Shown here: positions 49,039 to 58,267 of the stretch, one piece after another
How positions within the stretch are numbered: the stretch's first letter is position 1
Layout: each line of letters begins with the position of its first letter
Assembly (NCBI RefSeq): GCF_028609805.1
Contig: NZ_CP063189.1
Location: forward strand, 1,860,001 to 1,924,000
Direction: 5' to 3'
DNA length: 64,000 nt
Origin: Corynebacterium massiliense DSM 45435
GTDB taxonomy: Bacteria; Actinomycetota; Actinomycetes; Mycobacteriales; Mycobacteriaceae
The notes under the pieces: model-generated
The model's input: only the letters and a program-made list of their open reading frames with translations
Told to the model about the DNA's origin: nothing
Databases searched by the model: none
Program-made: the position numbers and the translations under genes

Positions 49039-49935
49039 TTACCCCAGGTTAAATGTATATGCGGCCGAGGGATTGTCCCCCACCACCGCGTGCAGGAAGT
49101 AGGCACCAGCCGGCGCCGGCGCGCGATCCCCGCACTGATCCGGGCCGGAGCTCAACCGCGACCACACAGCTTCGAAGTTGCGCTTGTCGCCCGCCTCGAC
49201 GGTCTGCTCGCCGCGCTCAACCGCCGGGTTGCAGTCCGTATCCGACCACACCGGCTGGTTGGTGGCCAAGTCGTAGACCTCGAAGCGTAGCTTGTCCTTG
49301 TCCAGGTTGACCTGGCAGTCCTTCTTCGTGGGGTTGTCCACCGACATGTAGAACTTGGGCTGCTCGCCCGGCGCGTAGTTGGCCTTATCGCTCGTGGCGG
49401 TGATCTTCAGATCCCCCAGGTCACACGAGTCCTTGCCCGCGGCGGCCGGCTCGACAGACTCAGATTCGGATTCAGTCGGCTCCGTTTCCGACTCGCTCGC
49501 GCTTGCCGATGCCGACTCCGACTCACTGTCCGCATCTTCCGAGCTAGCCACCGACTCCGATTCGGACGCCTTCTCCGACTCGTTGGCACTGCTCGCGGCG
49601 CTCGTCGGCGCAGCCGAGGACGTAGCGGCAGCGCCTTGCGGATCCTTGTCTCCCCCGCCGCCGAGCGCGGTGAGCGCCCACACCAAAAGACCGATGATGA
49701 CAAGCAGCGCTACCAGGGCCGCGATGCGGCGCCGCTGATAGATCTCTTTGGGCAGCTCGGCGCGATCGGCGCCGCGCGAAGTGTTCCGGCGCGGCGCGTT
49801 GTCATAGTCGCGCGGCGGGCGGCCGAACTGGTCTGATCGGCCAGATCGGTCCGGCCGGTCCAGGTGGCTAGGTCGCTCCGGACGATAAGAGCGATCCGGT
49901 CGGCGGCGGGGCGGCTGTCCATCTCGGTAGGTCAC
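49039..49935 (-). CDS. Membrane protein with Arg-rich cytosolic head and Ser/Glu linker
   Basis: 298 residues. The N-terminus is an Arg/Asp/Pro-rich cytosolic segment (1-68), followed by one transmembrane helix (70-92), a Ser/Glu/Ala-rich outer linker (100-165, SESESASASASESETE) and a beta-sandwich-like domain (168-298) with four Cys residues (about 169, 208, 235 and 269). Mycobacteria have a membrane protein at the same place beside canB (Rv3587c), probably the counterpart. Function unknown. The GTG at 49935 lies eight bases after TAACAT. Confidence 0.75.
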   Translation of the reverse strand: MTYRDGQPPRRRPDRSYRPERPSHLDRPDRSGRSDQFGRPPRDYDNAPRRNTSRGADRAELPKEIYQRRRIAALVALLVIIGLLVWALTALGGGGDKDPQGAAATSSAAPTSAASSANESEKASESESVASSEDADSESESASASASESETEPTESESESVEPAAAGKDSCDLGDLKITATSDKANYAPGEQPKFYMSVDNPTKKDCQVNLDKDKLRFEVYDLATNQPVWSDTDCNPAVERGEQTVEAGDKRNFEAVWSRLSSGPDQCGDRAPAPAGAYFLHAVVGDNPSAAYTFNLG

Positions 49936-50037
49936 ACTGTGTCATGTTAGGCACCCAGTATGACCTGCCGGGCTAAGCGGCAGCCCGCGTGTCTTTGCGG
50001 AGCGGCACTTTCCGCGGCCGCGGTCCCCCGGCCACCG

Positions 50038-50664
50038 CTACTCCACTCCGTGGTAAACGACTGGCTCGATGCGGCCATCGTCAAGCAGGTAGCGCGCACC
50101 CACCACGCCGATGGACCCCTCGTCGACCTTGTGCTGCAGCGCGTGGACGTTGGCCAGCAGGCGGTCGACGGTCTGGCGGGTGTGCTCGCGCTCGTACTCG
50201 GCGGTGGACGTGCTGCCCTGGGCATGGACGGCCTGGGCGGCCAGCGAGATCTTCTCCACGATGGCGCGCTGAAACCCGACGGGGATGGTCGCGCCGTCAT
50301 CGATAACCCCGGCGGTCGCCCCGATGGCGCCGCACGACTGGTGCCCCATGACCACCACGAGGTTCACCCCGAGGTTTTCAATCGCATACTCCAGCGAGGC
50401 CAGCACCGAAGTGTCCACGATGTGGCCGGCGGTGCGGATGACAAACGCATCGCCCAAACCGATGTCAAAGACGAGCTCCACCGGCGCTCGCGAGTCCGAG
50501 CACGACAGGACAACCACGCGCGGATCCTGGCCGCTGCGCAGGCCGTAGCGGCGCTTGGAATCGGTGTTGGGGCGCTCGGAGAGCTCGTGGACGAAGCGCT
50601 TGTTCCCGGCGAGCAGCGCCTCCCAGACTTTCTGCGGTTCTTGCGGTGTGTGCGACAAAGGCAT
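50038..50664 (-). CDS. canB: Beta-class carbonic anhydrase
   Basis: 208 residues. Zinc ligands Cys55, His108 and Cys111, and the Asp57-Arg59 pair in LSCSDSRAPVE; GHQSCGAIGA is the second motif. It hydrates CO2 to bicarbonate. The frame extends far upstream (to 51090) opposite mutY, but the ATG at 50664 (MPLSHTPQE) is the family start and stands seven bases after TAGGAT, so it is leaderless. Confidence 0.95.
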   Translation of the reverse strand: MPLSHTPQEPQKVWEALLAGNKRFVHELSERPNTDSKRRYGLRSGQDPRVVVLSCSDSRAPVELVFDIGLGDAFVIRTAGHIVDTSVLASLEYAIENLGVNLVVVMGHQSCGAIGATAGVIDDGATIPVGFQRAIVEKISLAAQAVHAQGSTSTAEYEREHTRQTVDRLLANVHALQHKVDEGSIGVVGARYLLDDGRIEPVVYHGVE

Positions 50665-50713
50665 GCCATAAATCCTAGCTACCGTGACGCGTCCACTACA
50701 CTGTGACGCCGCT

Positions 50714-51625
50714 ATGACCGAGCACGCCACCGCAGATGCCACCGCATCCCCACTCGACCCCGCAGCCATCCTGGACTGGTTCGACGCGCACGAGCGCGAC
50801 CTTCCGTGGCGCCGCCCCGGCACCACCGCGTGGGGCGTGCTAGTCAGCGAGATCATGAGCCAGCAAACCCCGGTCGCCCGGGTCGCGCCCGTGTGGCAGG
50901 AGTGGATGGACCGCTGGCCCACACCCGCCGATTTCGCCGCCGCCTCCCGCAGCGAGGTCCTGCGCGCCTGGGGCACGCTGGGGTACCCGCGCCGCGCGCT
51001 GCGCCTGTGGGAGTGCGGGCGGGCCATCACCGCAGACCACGCCGGGAAAGTCCCCGCCGATGTGGATACGCTTTTGGCCCTGCCCGGCATCGGCGACTAC
51101 ACCGCCCGCGCGGTCGCCTGCTTCCACTACGGGCGCAACGTGCCCGTCGTGGACACCAACGTGCGCCGCGTGCACGGCCGCGCGGTGGGCGGCGAGTTCC
51201 TGCCACCCCGGCCGTCTAAGAAGGAACTTGCCGCCGTAGCCGAGCACGTGCCTGACGATGCCCACGGCCCCCGCTTTTCCGCCGCCCTCATGGAACTCGG
51301 CGCCCTGGTGTGCACTGCAAAGAACCCGCGGTGCGCAGAGTGCCCAGTGGTGGATCGGTGCGCGTGGCAGCGCGCCGGCTGCCCGCAGCCCAGTTCCGCG
51401 GATCTCGCCGCGGCGAAAAAGCGCGTGCAGAAATTCGCCGGCACCGACCGCCAGGTCCGCGGGCGCATCATGGCGCTCCTCCGCGCGGCGGACGAGCCCG
51501 TGAGCCAGGAGCAAATCGACGCGGTGTGGGCGGACGGGCCGCAGCTATCGCGAGCGCTGGCCTCGCTTCTTGCGGACGGACTCGCCGAGCAGGACCCCGA
51601 CCAGCGCTTCCGGCTGCCGCAGTAG
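50714..51625 (+). CDS. mutY: A/G-specific adenine glycosylase MutY
   Basis: 303 residues. HhH-GPD fold: Glu46 in SEIMSQQT, the LPGIGDYTA hairpin, catalytic Asp147 in VVDTNVRR, and the Fe-S cluster pattern C-x6-C-x2-C-x5-C (CTAKNPRCAECPVVDRC). It removes adenine opposite 8-oxoguanine. The C-terminal 8-oxoG-recognition domain is short, as in actinobacterial MutY. The ATG at 50714 follows TACACT by 11 bases. Divergent from canB as in mycobacteria. Confidence 0.93.
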   Translation: MTEHATADATASPLDPAAILDWFDAHERDLPWRRPGTTAWGVLVSEIMSQQTPVARVAPVWQEWMDRWPTPADFAAASRSEVLRAWGTLGYPRRALRLWECGRAITADHAGKVPADVDTLLALPGIGDYTARAVACFHYGRNVPVVDTNVRRVHGRAVGGEFLPPRPSKKELAAVAEHVPDDAHGPRFSAALMELGALVCTAKNPRCAECPVVDRCAWQRAGCPQPSSADLAAAKKRVQKFAGTDRQVRGRIMALLRAADEPVSQEQIDAVWADGPQLSRALASLLADGLAEQDPDQRFRLPQ

Positions 51626-51644
51626 CCACGCGAATGTGCCGCGC

Positions 51645-52961
51645 CTAGTCGTAGCCGCGCTGGGCCTGCCAGTCCTCCGCCTCCGGCGAGAAGTCAATGA
51701 AGTGCCCGAACGTCCAGTTCGGGTCCGTAAGCAGGCGAGCGAAGATGAGGCCCGCGCCGATGGACAGCACGATGAGCATGCCCGTCGCGGTATTCGCCAG
51801 CGCCTGGTCCATCGCCCCGGCGTTGAGGTCATAGACGGCGCGGTACATCGTCGCGCCGGGCACCATGATGACCGCCGCCGGCACCGTGGTGGTAATCCGC
51901 GGGAGCAAAGCCCACTTCGCCGCGGCCGCGCCCAGCAGGCCGACGACGAACCCACCCACGAGCGCGGCGAAGTACTCCGTCGCGCCGGCGTGCAACACCA
52001 CCAGGCGCAGGCAGTTGGCCACCATGCCCACCGTCGCCGCCACGAGCACCATGCGGCGCGAGGAGTTGAAGATGAACGCGAACCCGGCAACGCCTAAGAA
52101 ACTGGCGATGGCCGCGGCCACCGACCACGCGGCCGTCACCCGCGGCGTGCCCGGAATCGGGTTGAGCTCGGTGGCCCAGCTAATCATCGCCACCGTGAAC
52201 GTCGCGGTGGAGATAACCGTGAAGGCATAAGCCAGCCGCGGCAGGCCCGCCTCGAAGTCAAAGCGCGCGAGATCGATAAGCGAAGAAAACAGCGGAAAGC
52301 CGGGTACTAAGAAAAGCACCGCCGCCACATACCCGAAGGTGAAATCGTGCGGGTCCGCCCACCCGGCCCAGTTGAGTAGCGTGGCAATCCCCAGAAACGT
52401 CAGGCTCGCCACCGCCGCCGCGGCGATAACGCACCCTGTCTGGTGCACGTGGCGCCGGTGCAGCTCGCCGCGGGTCAGCTGGCCGGCGGCTGCGGCCACC
52501 GCCACCACCGCCACGGCCGTGGGCGGAAAGAAGTTGAGCACCGCAAACGCGGCGCACGCCACCGCGGCAGCCAGCGCCAAATACCAGCGGTTCCAGCGGG
52601 CGCGGACGCGATACTCGACATCGTCAAGCATGGCCTCCAGCTCCTCGGCGGTGATGCCGGGGTACAGGCGGTTGTGGGCGAGGTCCTCTAGCGCCTCGAT
52701 GCGCGAGGCGTCCACCGCCGGGTTGTGCTGGCGGGAGATGACCGTGCGGAAGGTGTTGCCGCGGTGGAACGTGCTGGTGATCTGCACGATGCCGACGACG
52801 AGGTCGAGCTTGTCAAAGCCGAGCGCCCGCGCCGCCCGCTTCATCGCGCGCATGACGCGGTAGCCCGACGTGCCCGCCCCCATAAGGAGCATGCCCAGCC
52901 GCACCACGGCGTCGGCCTCGATGCCCATCCGCCGGTAGTCGGCCTCGCTCATCTGCTCCAT
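51645..52961 (-). CDS. Second ThrE-family (threonine/serine exporter-like) protein
   Basis: 438 residues. N-terminal cytosolic ThrE domain (about 15-125) with LGMLLMGAGTSGYRVMRAMKRAA and VVGIVQITSTFHRGNTFRT, then about ten hydrophobic helices. It lacks the long C-terminal tail of the thrE gene at 24084. Exporter function is inferred from the family; substrate unknown. The ATG has GGAGG five bases upstream. It ends 20 bp from mutY (convergent). Confidence 0.82.
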   Translation of the reverse strand: MEQMSEADYRRMGIEADAVVRLGMLLMGAGTSGYRVMRAMKRAARALGFDKLDLVVGIVQITSTFHRGNTFRTVISRQHNPAVDASRIEALEDLAHNRLYPGITAEELEAMLDDVEYRVRARWNRWYLALAAAVACAAFAVLNFFPPTAVAVVAVAAAAGQLTRGELHRRHVHQTGCVIAAAAVASLTFLGIATLLNWAGWADPHDFTFGYVAAVLFLVPGFPLFSSLIDLARFDFEAGLPRLAYAFTVISTATFTVAMISWATELNPIPGTPRVTAAWSVAAAIASFLGVAGFAFIFNSSRRMVLVAATVGMVANCLRLVVLHAGATEYFAALVGGFVVGLLGAAAAKWALLPRITTTVPAAVIMVPGATMYRAVYDLNAGAMDQALANTATGMLIVLSIGAGLIFARLLTDPNWTFGHFIDFSPEAEDWQAQRGYD

Positions 52962-52985
52962 GCGCGCCTCCGTCGGTTCGGCGTG

Positions 52986-53159
52986 TTACTTGCGCCAGCG
53001 GCCCCGGAAGTTAAACCCGCCCGGCAGGTTCACCCAGAACCCGCCGCGCGAGTTGACCGTCACCGGGCCCATGCGCTTCGACGCCGAGGCGCCCTTGCCG
53101 GAGAAGTTGATCCAGCTGTTCTTTCCGGTCTTCTTGCGTGAGCGAAAGTTCAATCCCAT
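52986..53159 (-). CDS. DUF4236-like small basic protein
   Basis: 57 residues: MGLNFRSRKKTGKNSWINFS, then GKGASASKRMGPVTVNSRGG and a C-terminal FNFRGRWRK. The order of short strands (fRkS..gk..wiNfS..GaS.S..vt.nsrGg..v) resembles DUF4236 proteins, which have no known function. The ATG at 53159 is seven bases after TAAAAT, a strong leaderless start. The frame is open to 53465, but only this start fits. It lies 24 bp upstream of the ThrE-like gene and divergent from the lipase. Confidence 0.65.
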   Translation of the reverse strand: MGLNFRSRKKTGKNSWINFSGKGASASKRMGPVTVNSRGGFWVNLPGGFNFRGRWRK

Positions 53160-53220
53160 GCGCGTGATTTTAACCCGCGCACCCGAGGCGGACCCGGGCG
53201 ACGTCTGACATACTTTTTTC

Positions 53221-54531
53221 ATGCAAATTTTCTCTTCCTCCAAGCTCTGGGCCAACCAGTCCCGCTCCCGCTTCCGCTCTCGCGCACGCCGCGCTGTCGC
53301 CACCGCGGCCGCTCTTACCACCATCTCCACCTCCGCGGTATACGCCACGGCCGAGGAACCGGCGCCTGCTCCCGCTCCCGCGGCGCCGGGCAGCGTCGTC
53401 TCGGTGGCGGAGGCGTCACACTTGGGGGCGATCATCGATAAGAATGCGGCAGCCAAAGCGCACACCTTCCGCTACACCTCCACCCTCCAGGACGGGACGC
53501 CCACGGAGGTCAGCGGCACCATCTTCGAGCCGACCGCGGAGTGGGACGGCCCCGGGGAGGCGCCCACCATCGCGTTTGCACCGGGCACGCGCGGGCAGGG
53601 CGACCAGTGCGCGCCGTCGGTGGCCGACGAGCAGGTCTTAGGGGTTGACGCCGCACGCGGCTCGCTCAACGTCAACTACGAGTACCCGTTCTTCCAGGCC
53701 GCGGCCGCGAACGGCGTGCGCGTGGTGGTGACCGACTACATCGGGCTGGGCACGCCCGGGGTGCATTCTTACGTCAACCACATCGAGGAGGGCCACGCGC
53801 TTATCGATGCCGCCCGCGCCGCCCTCGACCTCTCCGGTGCCGGGGACGACGCACCTGTCGGCTTCGCGGGGTATTCCCAGGGCGGCGGTGCTGCCGCTGC
53901 AGCCGCCGAGCTCGCCGGGGAGTACGCCCCGGAGCTCAACGTGAAGGGCACCTTCGCGGGCGCTCCCCCGGCGAACCTCATCGACGTCATTGCGGCAGCC
54001 GACGGCAGCGCCATCGCGGCGGTTCTGGCGTACTCCCTCAACGGGATGGTGGAGCGCGGCCCGAACCTGCAGCGGATCATCGATGACAACTTCAACGACT
54101 TGGGCAAGGCGTTCCTCGCGGATTCGCGCGAGAGCTGCATCGGCGACTCGATCTTGAAGTGGGGCTTTATGACCACCGACAAGCTGACGAAGACCGGCGA
54201 GACGTTTACCCAGCTCGTCGAGCGCGAGCCGGAGCTGCAGGACGCGCTGAACGCTCAGCTGCTGGGCACCCGGCGCCTTAACGCCCCGATCTTTGTGGCC
54301 ATCTCGCCGGAAGACGATGTCATCCCGACCGCGCAGTCCCGGCAGCTGGCCCTCGACCACTGCGCCCAAGGCAGCGAGGTGCAGTTCGAGTCCGTCCCGT
54401 CCACCAAGGTCCTGCCACATAGCGGCACAAACCACATGCTCGGCATGGTCGAGTACTACCCCTCCGGGCTGTTCTACCTGCTCGACCGCTTCCGCGACGT
54501 CCCCGCGCCGTCGAACTGCGGGGAGTTCTAA
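53221..54531 (+). CDS. Secretory lipase (LIP family)
   Basis: 436 residues. Signal peptide (about 1-43, basic head then AAALTTISTSAVYATA). Alpha/beta hydrolase: nucleophile Ser in AGYSQGGGAAAAAAE (about 222), Asp in AISPEDDVIPTAQS and His in PHSGTNHMLG; GTRGQGDQC and several Cys residues could form disulphides. Such lipases split triglycerides or mycolate esters outside the cell. The ATG at 53221 directly follows CATACTTTTTTC, so the leader is very short. Confidence 0.85.
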   Translation: MQIFSSSKLWANQSRSRFRSRARRAVATAAALTTISTSAVYATAEEPAPAPAPAAPGSVVSVAEASHLGAIIDKNAAAKAHTFRYTSTLQDGTPTEVSGTIFEPTAEWDGPGEAPTIAFAPGTRGQGDQCAPSVADEQVLGVDAARGSLNVNYEYPFFQAAAANGVRVVVTDYIGLGTPGVHSYVNHIEEGHALIDAARAALDLSGAGDDAPVGFAGYSQGGGAAAAAAELAGEYAPELNVKGTFAGAPPANLIDVIAAADGSAIAAVLAYSLNGMVERGPNLQRIIDDNFNDLGKAFLADSRESCIGDSILKWGFMTTDKLTKTGETFTQLVEREPELQDALNAQLLGTRRLNAPIFVAISPEDDVIPTAQSRQLALDHCAQGSEVQFESVPSTKVLPHSGTNHMLGMVEYYPSGLFYLLDRFRDVPAPSNCGEF

Positions 54532-54658
54532 GCCTTAAGCCCGCCGCGCCCGAGCCACGCGCCGCGCCCCGGCTCCTCGCCTCGCCGCACCTCGGCGGGC
54601 CCCAAGGCTCGGCGGCCACCCGCCCCGCCGACTGCTTTTTCGTTGACGCAGCCACAAT

Positions 54659-54725
54659 CGCACGTTTTTGGATCTTAAGGGGTGATTTCTCCGAAAATTC
54701 AGGCCTTACGATCCTAAAACGTGCG
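54659..54725. repeat. Inverted repeat, 22-bp arms
   Basis: Left arm 54659-54680 (key: CGCACGTTTT..GGATC.TAAGG) pairs with right arm 54704-54725 at 20 of 22 positions, around a 23-nt loop. It is not followed by a T-run. Confidence 0.7.
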
Positions 54726-54753
54726 CCGACCTCCCCGCCGCGCGGGGCTCTGC

Positions 54754-54816
54754 AAATTCGGTGCACCTTAGAGGCGAATTCGGTGCCAAAATCTGACGCT
54801 TAGGTGCACCGAATTT
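54754..54816. repeat. Inverted repeat, 15-bp arms
   Basis: AAATTCGGTGCACCT (54754-54768) is the exact reverse complement of AGGTGCACCGAATTT (54802-54816). A further partial copy, GAATTCGGTGCC (54776-54787), lies in the loop. With the neighbouring 22-bp repeat it forms a cluster of intergenic palindromes. Confidence 0.7.
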
Positions 54817-54857
54817 TCACCAGCCACCTGTGTCTATCCGGAGCGGTCAAAACGAGT

Positions 54858-54889
54858 GAGGGCTCGAGCGTCCAATCGCTCGAGCCCTC
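54858..54889 (-). terminator. Terminator of clpC
   Basis: GAGGGCTCGAGCG (54858-54870) and CGCTCGAGCCCTC (54877-54889) form a perfect 13-bp stem with a 6-nt loop; a short T-run (CGTTTTG) follows on the minus strand. Confidence 0.75.
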
Positions 54890-54950
54890 CTTGCGGTGGT
54901 ATCTCTCTGGCGCCGCCGCCCCAGTGAAATACCGGCGTTAACGCCGAGTA

Positions 54951-57818
54951 CTACTCCTTGGCCGGTTCGCCGGCACCGGCCGGCGGCGGGGTGTCGTCAC
55001 CATCGGAACCACCGAAGCCATCGGAGCCACCGAAACCATCGGAACCGCCGTCGCCGCCAGCCGGGGTGTCCGGCGTGATGCGGTCCGGGCCGTTGTCATT
55101 GGTGGAGTCGGTGTCGGTGCCGCCGCCAGCGTTGCCCGAACCGCCGTTGCCCGAGCCAGTGTCAGTATCGGTGTCGGTGTCTGGGTCGTTCTCGCGCACG
55201 GTCACGTCGCTGGAGCCGTCGTCGTCGCTGTCACTGTCGGACGGGCCGAACTTGTCCTCCGGCAGCGGCTTCGGGCGCGGGGTGAAGGTGAACGTCGCGT
55301 CCTTGTTCTCCTTGGACTCGCCGTCCCAGCCCTCGACGTCGACGGAGATGATCTCGCCGGCACCGATCTCGCCGAAGAGGATCTTCTCGGAGAGGTGATC
55401 CTCGATCTCGCGCTGGATGGTGCGACGCAGCGGACGGGCACCGAGAACCGGGTCGAAGCCGCGGTCGGCGAGCAGGTTGCGCGCCTTGTCGGTTAGCTCG
55501 ATGTCCATGTCGCGCTCGGCCAGGGACTTGCTGACGCGGCCGACCAGCAGGTCGACCATCTGGACGATTTCGTCCTTGGTCAGCTGGTGGAAGACGACGA
55601 TGTCGTCGATACGGTTGAGGAACTCCGGGCGGAAGTGCTTCTTCAGCTCGTCGTTGACGCGGTTCTTCATGCGCTCGTACTGCGCATCCGAGTCCGTGTC
55701 GTTGTTGTTGGTGAAGCCGAGCCCCACCGCCTTGGAGATGTCCTGCGTGCCCAGGTTCGAGGTGAAGATGAGCACCGTGTTCTTGAAGTCCACGACGCGA
55801 CCCTGGCCATCGGTCAGCCGGCCATCCTCAAGCACCTGCAACAAAGTGTTGTAGATCTCCTTGTGCGCCTTTTCGATCTCATCGAAAAGCACCACGGAGA
55901 ACGGCTTGCGGCGGACCTTCTCGGTCAGCTGGCCGCCCTCGTCATGGCCGACGTATCCCGGAGGGGCGCCAAACAGGCGGGAGGCGGTGAAGCGGTCGTG
56001 GAACTCGCCCATGTCGATCTGGATGAGATCCTCGTCCGAGCCGAAGAGGAACTCCGCCAGCGCCTTGGACAGCTCAGTCTTACCCACACCGGACGGGCCG
56101 GCGAAGATGAAGGAACCGGACGGGCGGTTCGGATCCTTCAGACCCGCGCGGGTGCGCCGGATAGCGCGGGAGACGGACTTGACCGCCTGGTCCTGGCCGA
56201 TGATGCGCTTGTGCAGCTCGTCTTCCATGCGCAGCAGGCGGTTGGATTCCTTCTCGGTGAGCTTGAGCACCGGGATGCCCGTCCAGTGTGCGAGCACCTC
56301 GGCGATCTCGTCCTCGCCGACCTCCGCGATCTCCTGCAGGTCGCCGGACTGCCACTCCTTTTCCTTCTCGGAGCGCTCCTCGTTCAGCTTGCGCTCGGTC
56401 TCGCGCAGGCTGGAGGCCTTCTCGAAGTCCTGGGCGTCAATCGCCGCTTCCTTCTCGGTGCGGATCTCCGCGATGCGGTCATCGATGTCGCGCAGCCCCT
56501 TCGGCGCGGTCATGCGCTTGATGCGCATGCGGGCGCCGGCCTCGTCCAAGAGGTCGACTGCCTTATCCGGCAGGAAGCGGTCGTTGATGTAGCGGTCCGA
56601 CAGGCGTGCGGCCGCCTTGAGCGCCTCGTCCGTGTAGGAGACGCGGTGGTGCGCCTCGTACTTGTCGCGCAGGCCGCGGAGAATCTCCACGGTGTCGTCG
56701 AAAGACGGCTCATCGACCTGGATCGGCTGGAAGCGACGCTCCAGGGCCGCGTCCTTCTCGATGTGCTTGCGGTACTCCTCCAGCGTGGTGGCACCGATGG
56801 TCTGCAGCTCACCGCGCGCCAGCTTCGGCTTGAGCAGCGAGGCGGCGTCGATAGCGCCCTCGGCTGCACCGGCGCCGACGAGCGTGTGAATCTCATCGAT
56901 AAACAGGATGATGTCGCCGCGCTGGTTAATCTCCTTGAGCACCTTCTTCAGGCGTTCCTCGAAGTCACCGCGGTAGCGGGAGCCGGCGATAAGGGAGCCC
57001 AAGTCCAGCGAGTAAATCTGCTTGTCCTTCAGGGTCTCCGGCACGCGGCCATTGACGATGTCCAGCGCCAGACCTTCCACAACCGCGGTCTTGCCCACGC
57101 CGGGCTCACCGATGAGAACCGGGTTGTTCTTGGTGCGGCGAGAGAGCACCTGCATGATGCGCTCGACCTCGGACTCGCGGCCGACGACCGGGTCCAGCTT
57201 GCCGTCCTTCGCCGCCTGGGTCAGGTTGCGACCGAACTGATCGAGCACGAGGGAGTTAGAGCGATCGCCGGAACCCTTGTTGCGGCCACCGGGGCCACCC
57301 ATGCCGCCGCCGGAACCGGCGCCGGCGCCAGCCAGGGACGGGCCGCCACCGTTGCTATTGCCGCCATCACCCTGGTTGCCCTCATAACCGGAAAGCAGCT
57401 GGATAACCTGCTGGCGCACGCGCGGGAGATCCGCGCCCAGCTTGGTCAGCACCTGGGCGGCCACGCCCTCGCCCTCACGGATGAGGCCGAGCAGCAGGAA
57501 CTCGGTGCCAATGTACTTGTGCCCCATCTGCAGGCCCTCCCGCAGGGAGAGCTCGAGCACCTTCTTGGCGCGCGGGGTAAACGGGATGTGGCCCGAGTGC
57601 GGCTGGGAGCCCTGGCCGATAATCTCTTCGACTTCCTTGCGGACGTCTTCTAAGGAGATGCCCATCGACTCCAGCGCCTTGGCGGCAACGCCCTCGCCTT
57701 CGTGGATAAGGCCCAGCAGGATGTGCTCGGTGCCGATGTAGTTGTGGTTCAGCATCCGCGCTTCTTCCTGCGCCAAAACGATGACGCGACGAGCGCGGTC
57801 AGTAAACCTCTCGAACAT
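54951..57818 (-). CDS. clpC: ClpC ATP-dependent chaperone/unfoldase
   Basis: 955 residues. Two N-terminal Clp repeats (1-145), D1 ATPase with GEPGVGKTA, a UVR-containing middle domain ([18 protein letters not shown]), D2 ATPase with GPSGVGKTE. It feeds substrates to ClpP. The last 95 residues or so are an unusual acidic tail ([35 protein letters not shown]). The ATG at 57818 ([12 protein letters not shown]) is the family start. A ClgR-type site lies at 57966-57983. Confidence 0.95.
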   Translation of the reverse strand: MFERFTDRARRVIVLAQEEARMLNHNYIGTEHILLGLIHEGEGVAAKALESMGISLEDVRKEVEEIIGQGSQPHSGHIPFTPRAKKVLELSLREGLQMGHKYIGTEFLLLGLIREGEGVAAQVLTKLGADLPRVRQQVIQLLSGYEGNQGDGGNSNGGGPSLAGAGAGSGGGMGGPGGRNKGSGDRSNSLVLDQFGRNLTQAAKDGKLDPVVGRESEVERIMQVLSRRTKNNPVLIGEPGVGKTAVVEGLALDIVNGRVPETLKDKQIYSLDLGSLIAGSRYRGDFEERLKKVLKEINQRGDIILFIDEIHTLVGAGAAEGAIDAASLLKPKLARGELQTIGATTLEEYRKHIEKDAALERRFQPIQVDEPSFDDTVEILRGLRDKYEAHHRVSYTDEALKAAARLSDRYINDRFLPDKAVDLLDEAGARMRIKRMTAPKGLRDIDDRIAEIRTEKEAAIDAQDFEKASSLRETERKLNEERSEKEKEWQSGDLQEIAEVGEDEIAEVLAHWTGIPVLKLTEKESNRLLRMEDELHKRIIGQDQAVKSVSRAIRRTRAGLKDPNRPSGSFIFAGPSGVGKTELSKALAEFLFGSDEDLIQIDMGEFHDRFTASRLFGAPPGYVGHDEGGQLTEKVRRKPFSVVLFDEIEKAHKEIYNTLLQVLEDGRLTDGQGRVVDFKNTVLIFTSNLGTQDISKAVGLGFTNNNDTDSDAQYERMKNRVNDELKKHFRPEFLNRIDDIVVFHQLTKDEIVQMVDLLVGRVSKSLAERDMDIELTDKARNLLADRGFDPVLGARPLRRTIQREIEDHLSEKILFGEIGAGEIISVDVEGWDGESKENKDATFTFTPRPKPLPEDKFGPSDSDSDDDGSSDVTVRENDPDTDTDTDTGSGNGGSGNAGGGTDTDSTNDNGPDRITPDTPAGGDGGSDGFGGSDGFGGSDGDDTPPPAGAGEPAKE

Positions 57819-58267
57819 GTACAACCCCTCGGTTCGTCGTCGGTTAAGTCAGTGAGATATTTCCGTCACAAAGTTTCACCCACTCTAACGCGGCAGCCCT
57901 TTCACTCATTCTTTAATTTCGCCCGCCCCACTCAACTTTGCCGCGTTTTCGCACCTCACAGGGCTGTACGCCTGTAGCGAACAGCCTTCCCGGGGCATTG
58001 AGGCACCTTGGGGATGCAGGGACCCTAGCCAACCCTCCAGAGCCCCGAGGCCTTAGTCCACTCCCCGCCGCAAAGGCTTGTCGAGGCCCAGTGTGTAATA
58101 CAGGTTGTGGTGGGACACGGTGTACTGCCTTTAGATAGGGATAGGATTAGTTTTTACCTAAGCAGCACTGACCGCCGCGCAGTGAATGGCTGGGGACTGT
58201 TCCCCGCACCCTCCACACAACTCGACGCCGCCCTGCTTTAAACGGCCTTTCAAACCGGAGCTTAAAC
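57819..58267. other. Promoter region between clpC and crtB
   Basis: About 450 bp with divergent promoters. On the minus strand TTGAGT and AAGAAT around 57913-57940 are possible clpC promoter elements, with the ClgR-like box farther upstream. No small gene is supported here. Confidence 0.5.
57966..57983 (-). promoter_or_regulatory. ClgR-like activator site of clpC
   Basis: Read on the minus strand, TGTTCGCTACAGGCGTAC fits the ClgR consensus WNNWCGCYNANRGCGWWS at every defined position but one (C for A). ClgR activates clp genes in corynebacteria. The site is about 148 bp before the clpC ATG. The consensus is quoted from memory. Confidence 0.6.

Larger units (their letters stand above)
54532..54950. 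other. Gene-free stretch with inverted repeats
   Basis: About 420 bp between lipase and clpC. It holds two large inverted repeats (54659-54725 and 54754-54816), a middle copy of one arm (54776-54787) and the clpC terminator. No credible gene is seen. Confidence 0.6.

Noticed and set aside
55587..57653. 688-codon open frame opposite clpC
   Set aside because: Antisense shadow of clpC; Arg/Gln/Ala/Leu-biased translation.
57938..58138. 66-codon open frame between clpC and crtB
   Set aside because: It covers the ClgR-like site, has no ribosome site and no recognisable pattern.
58140..58166. DtxR-like sequence before crtB
   Set aside because: Only the right half ACCTAA matches; the left half does not.
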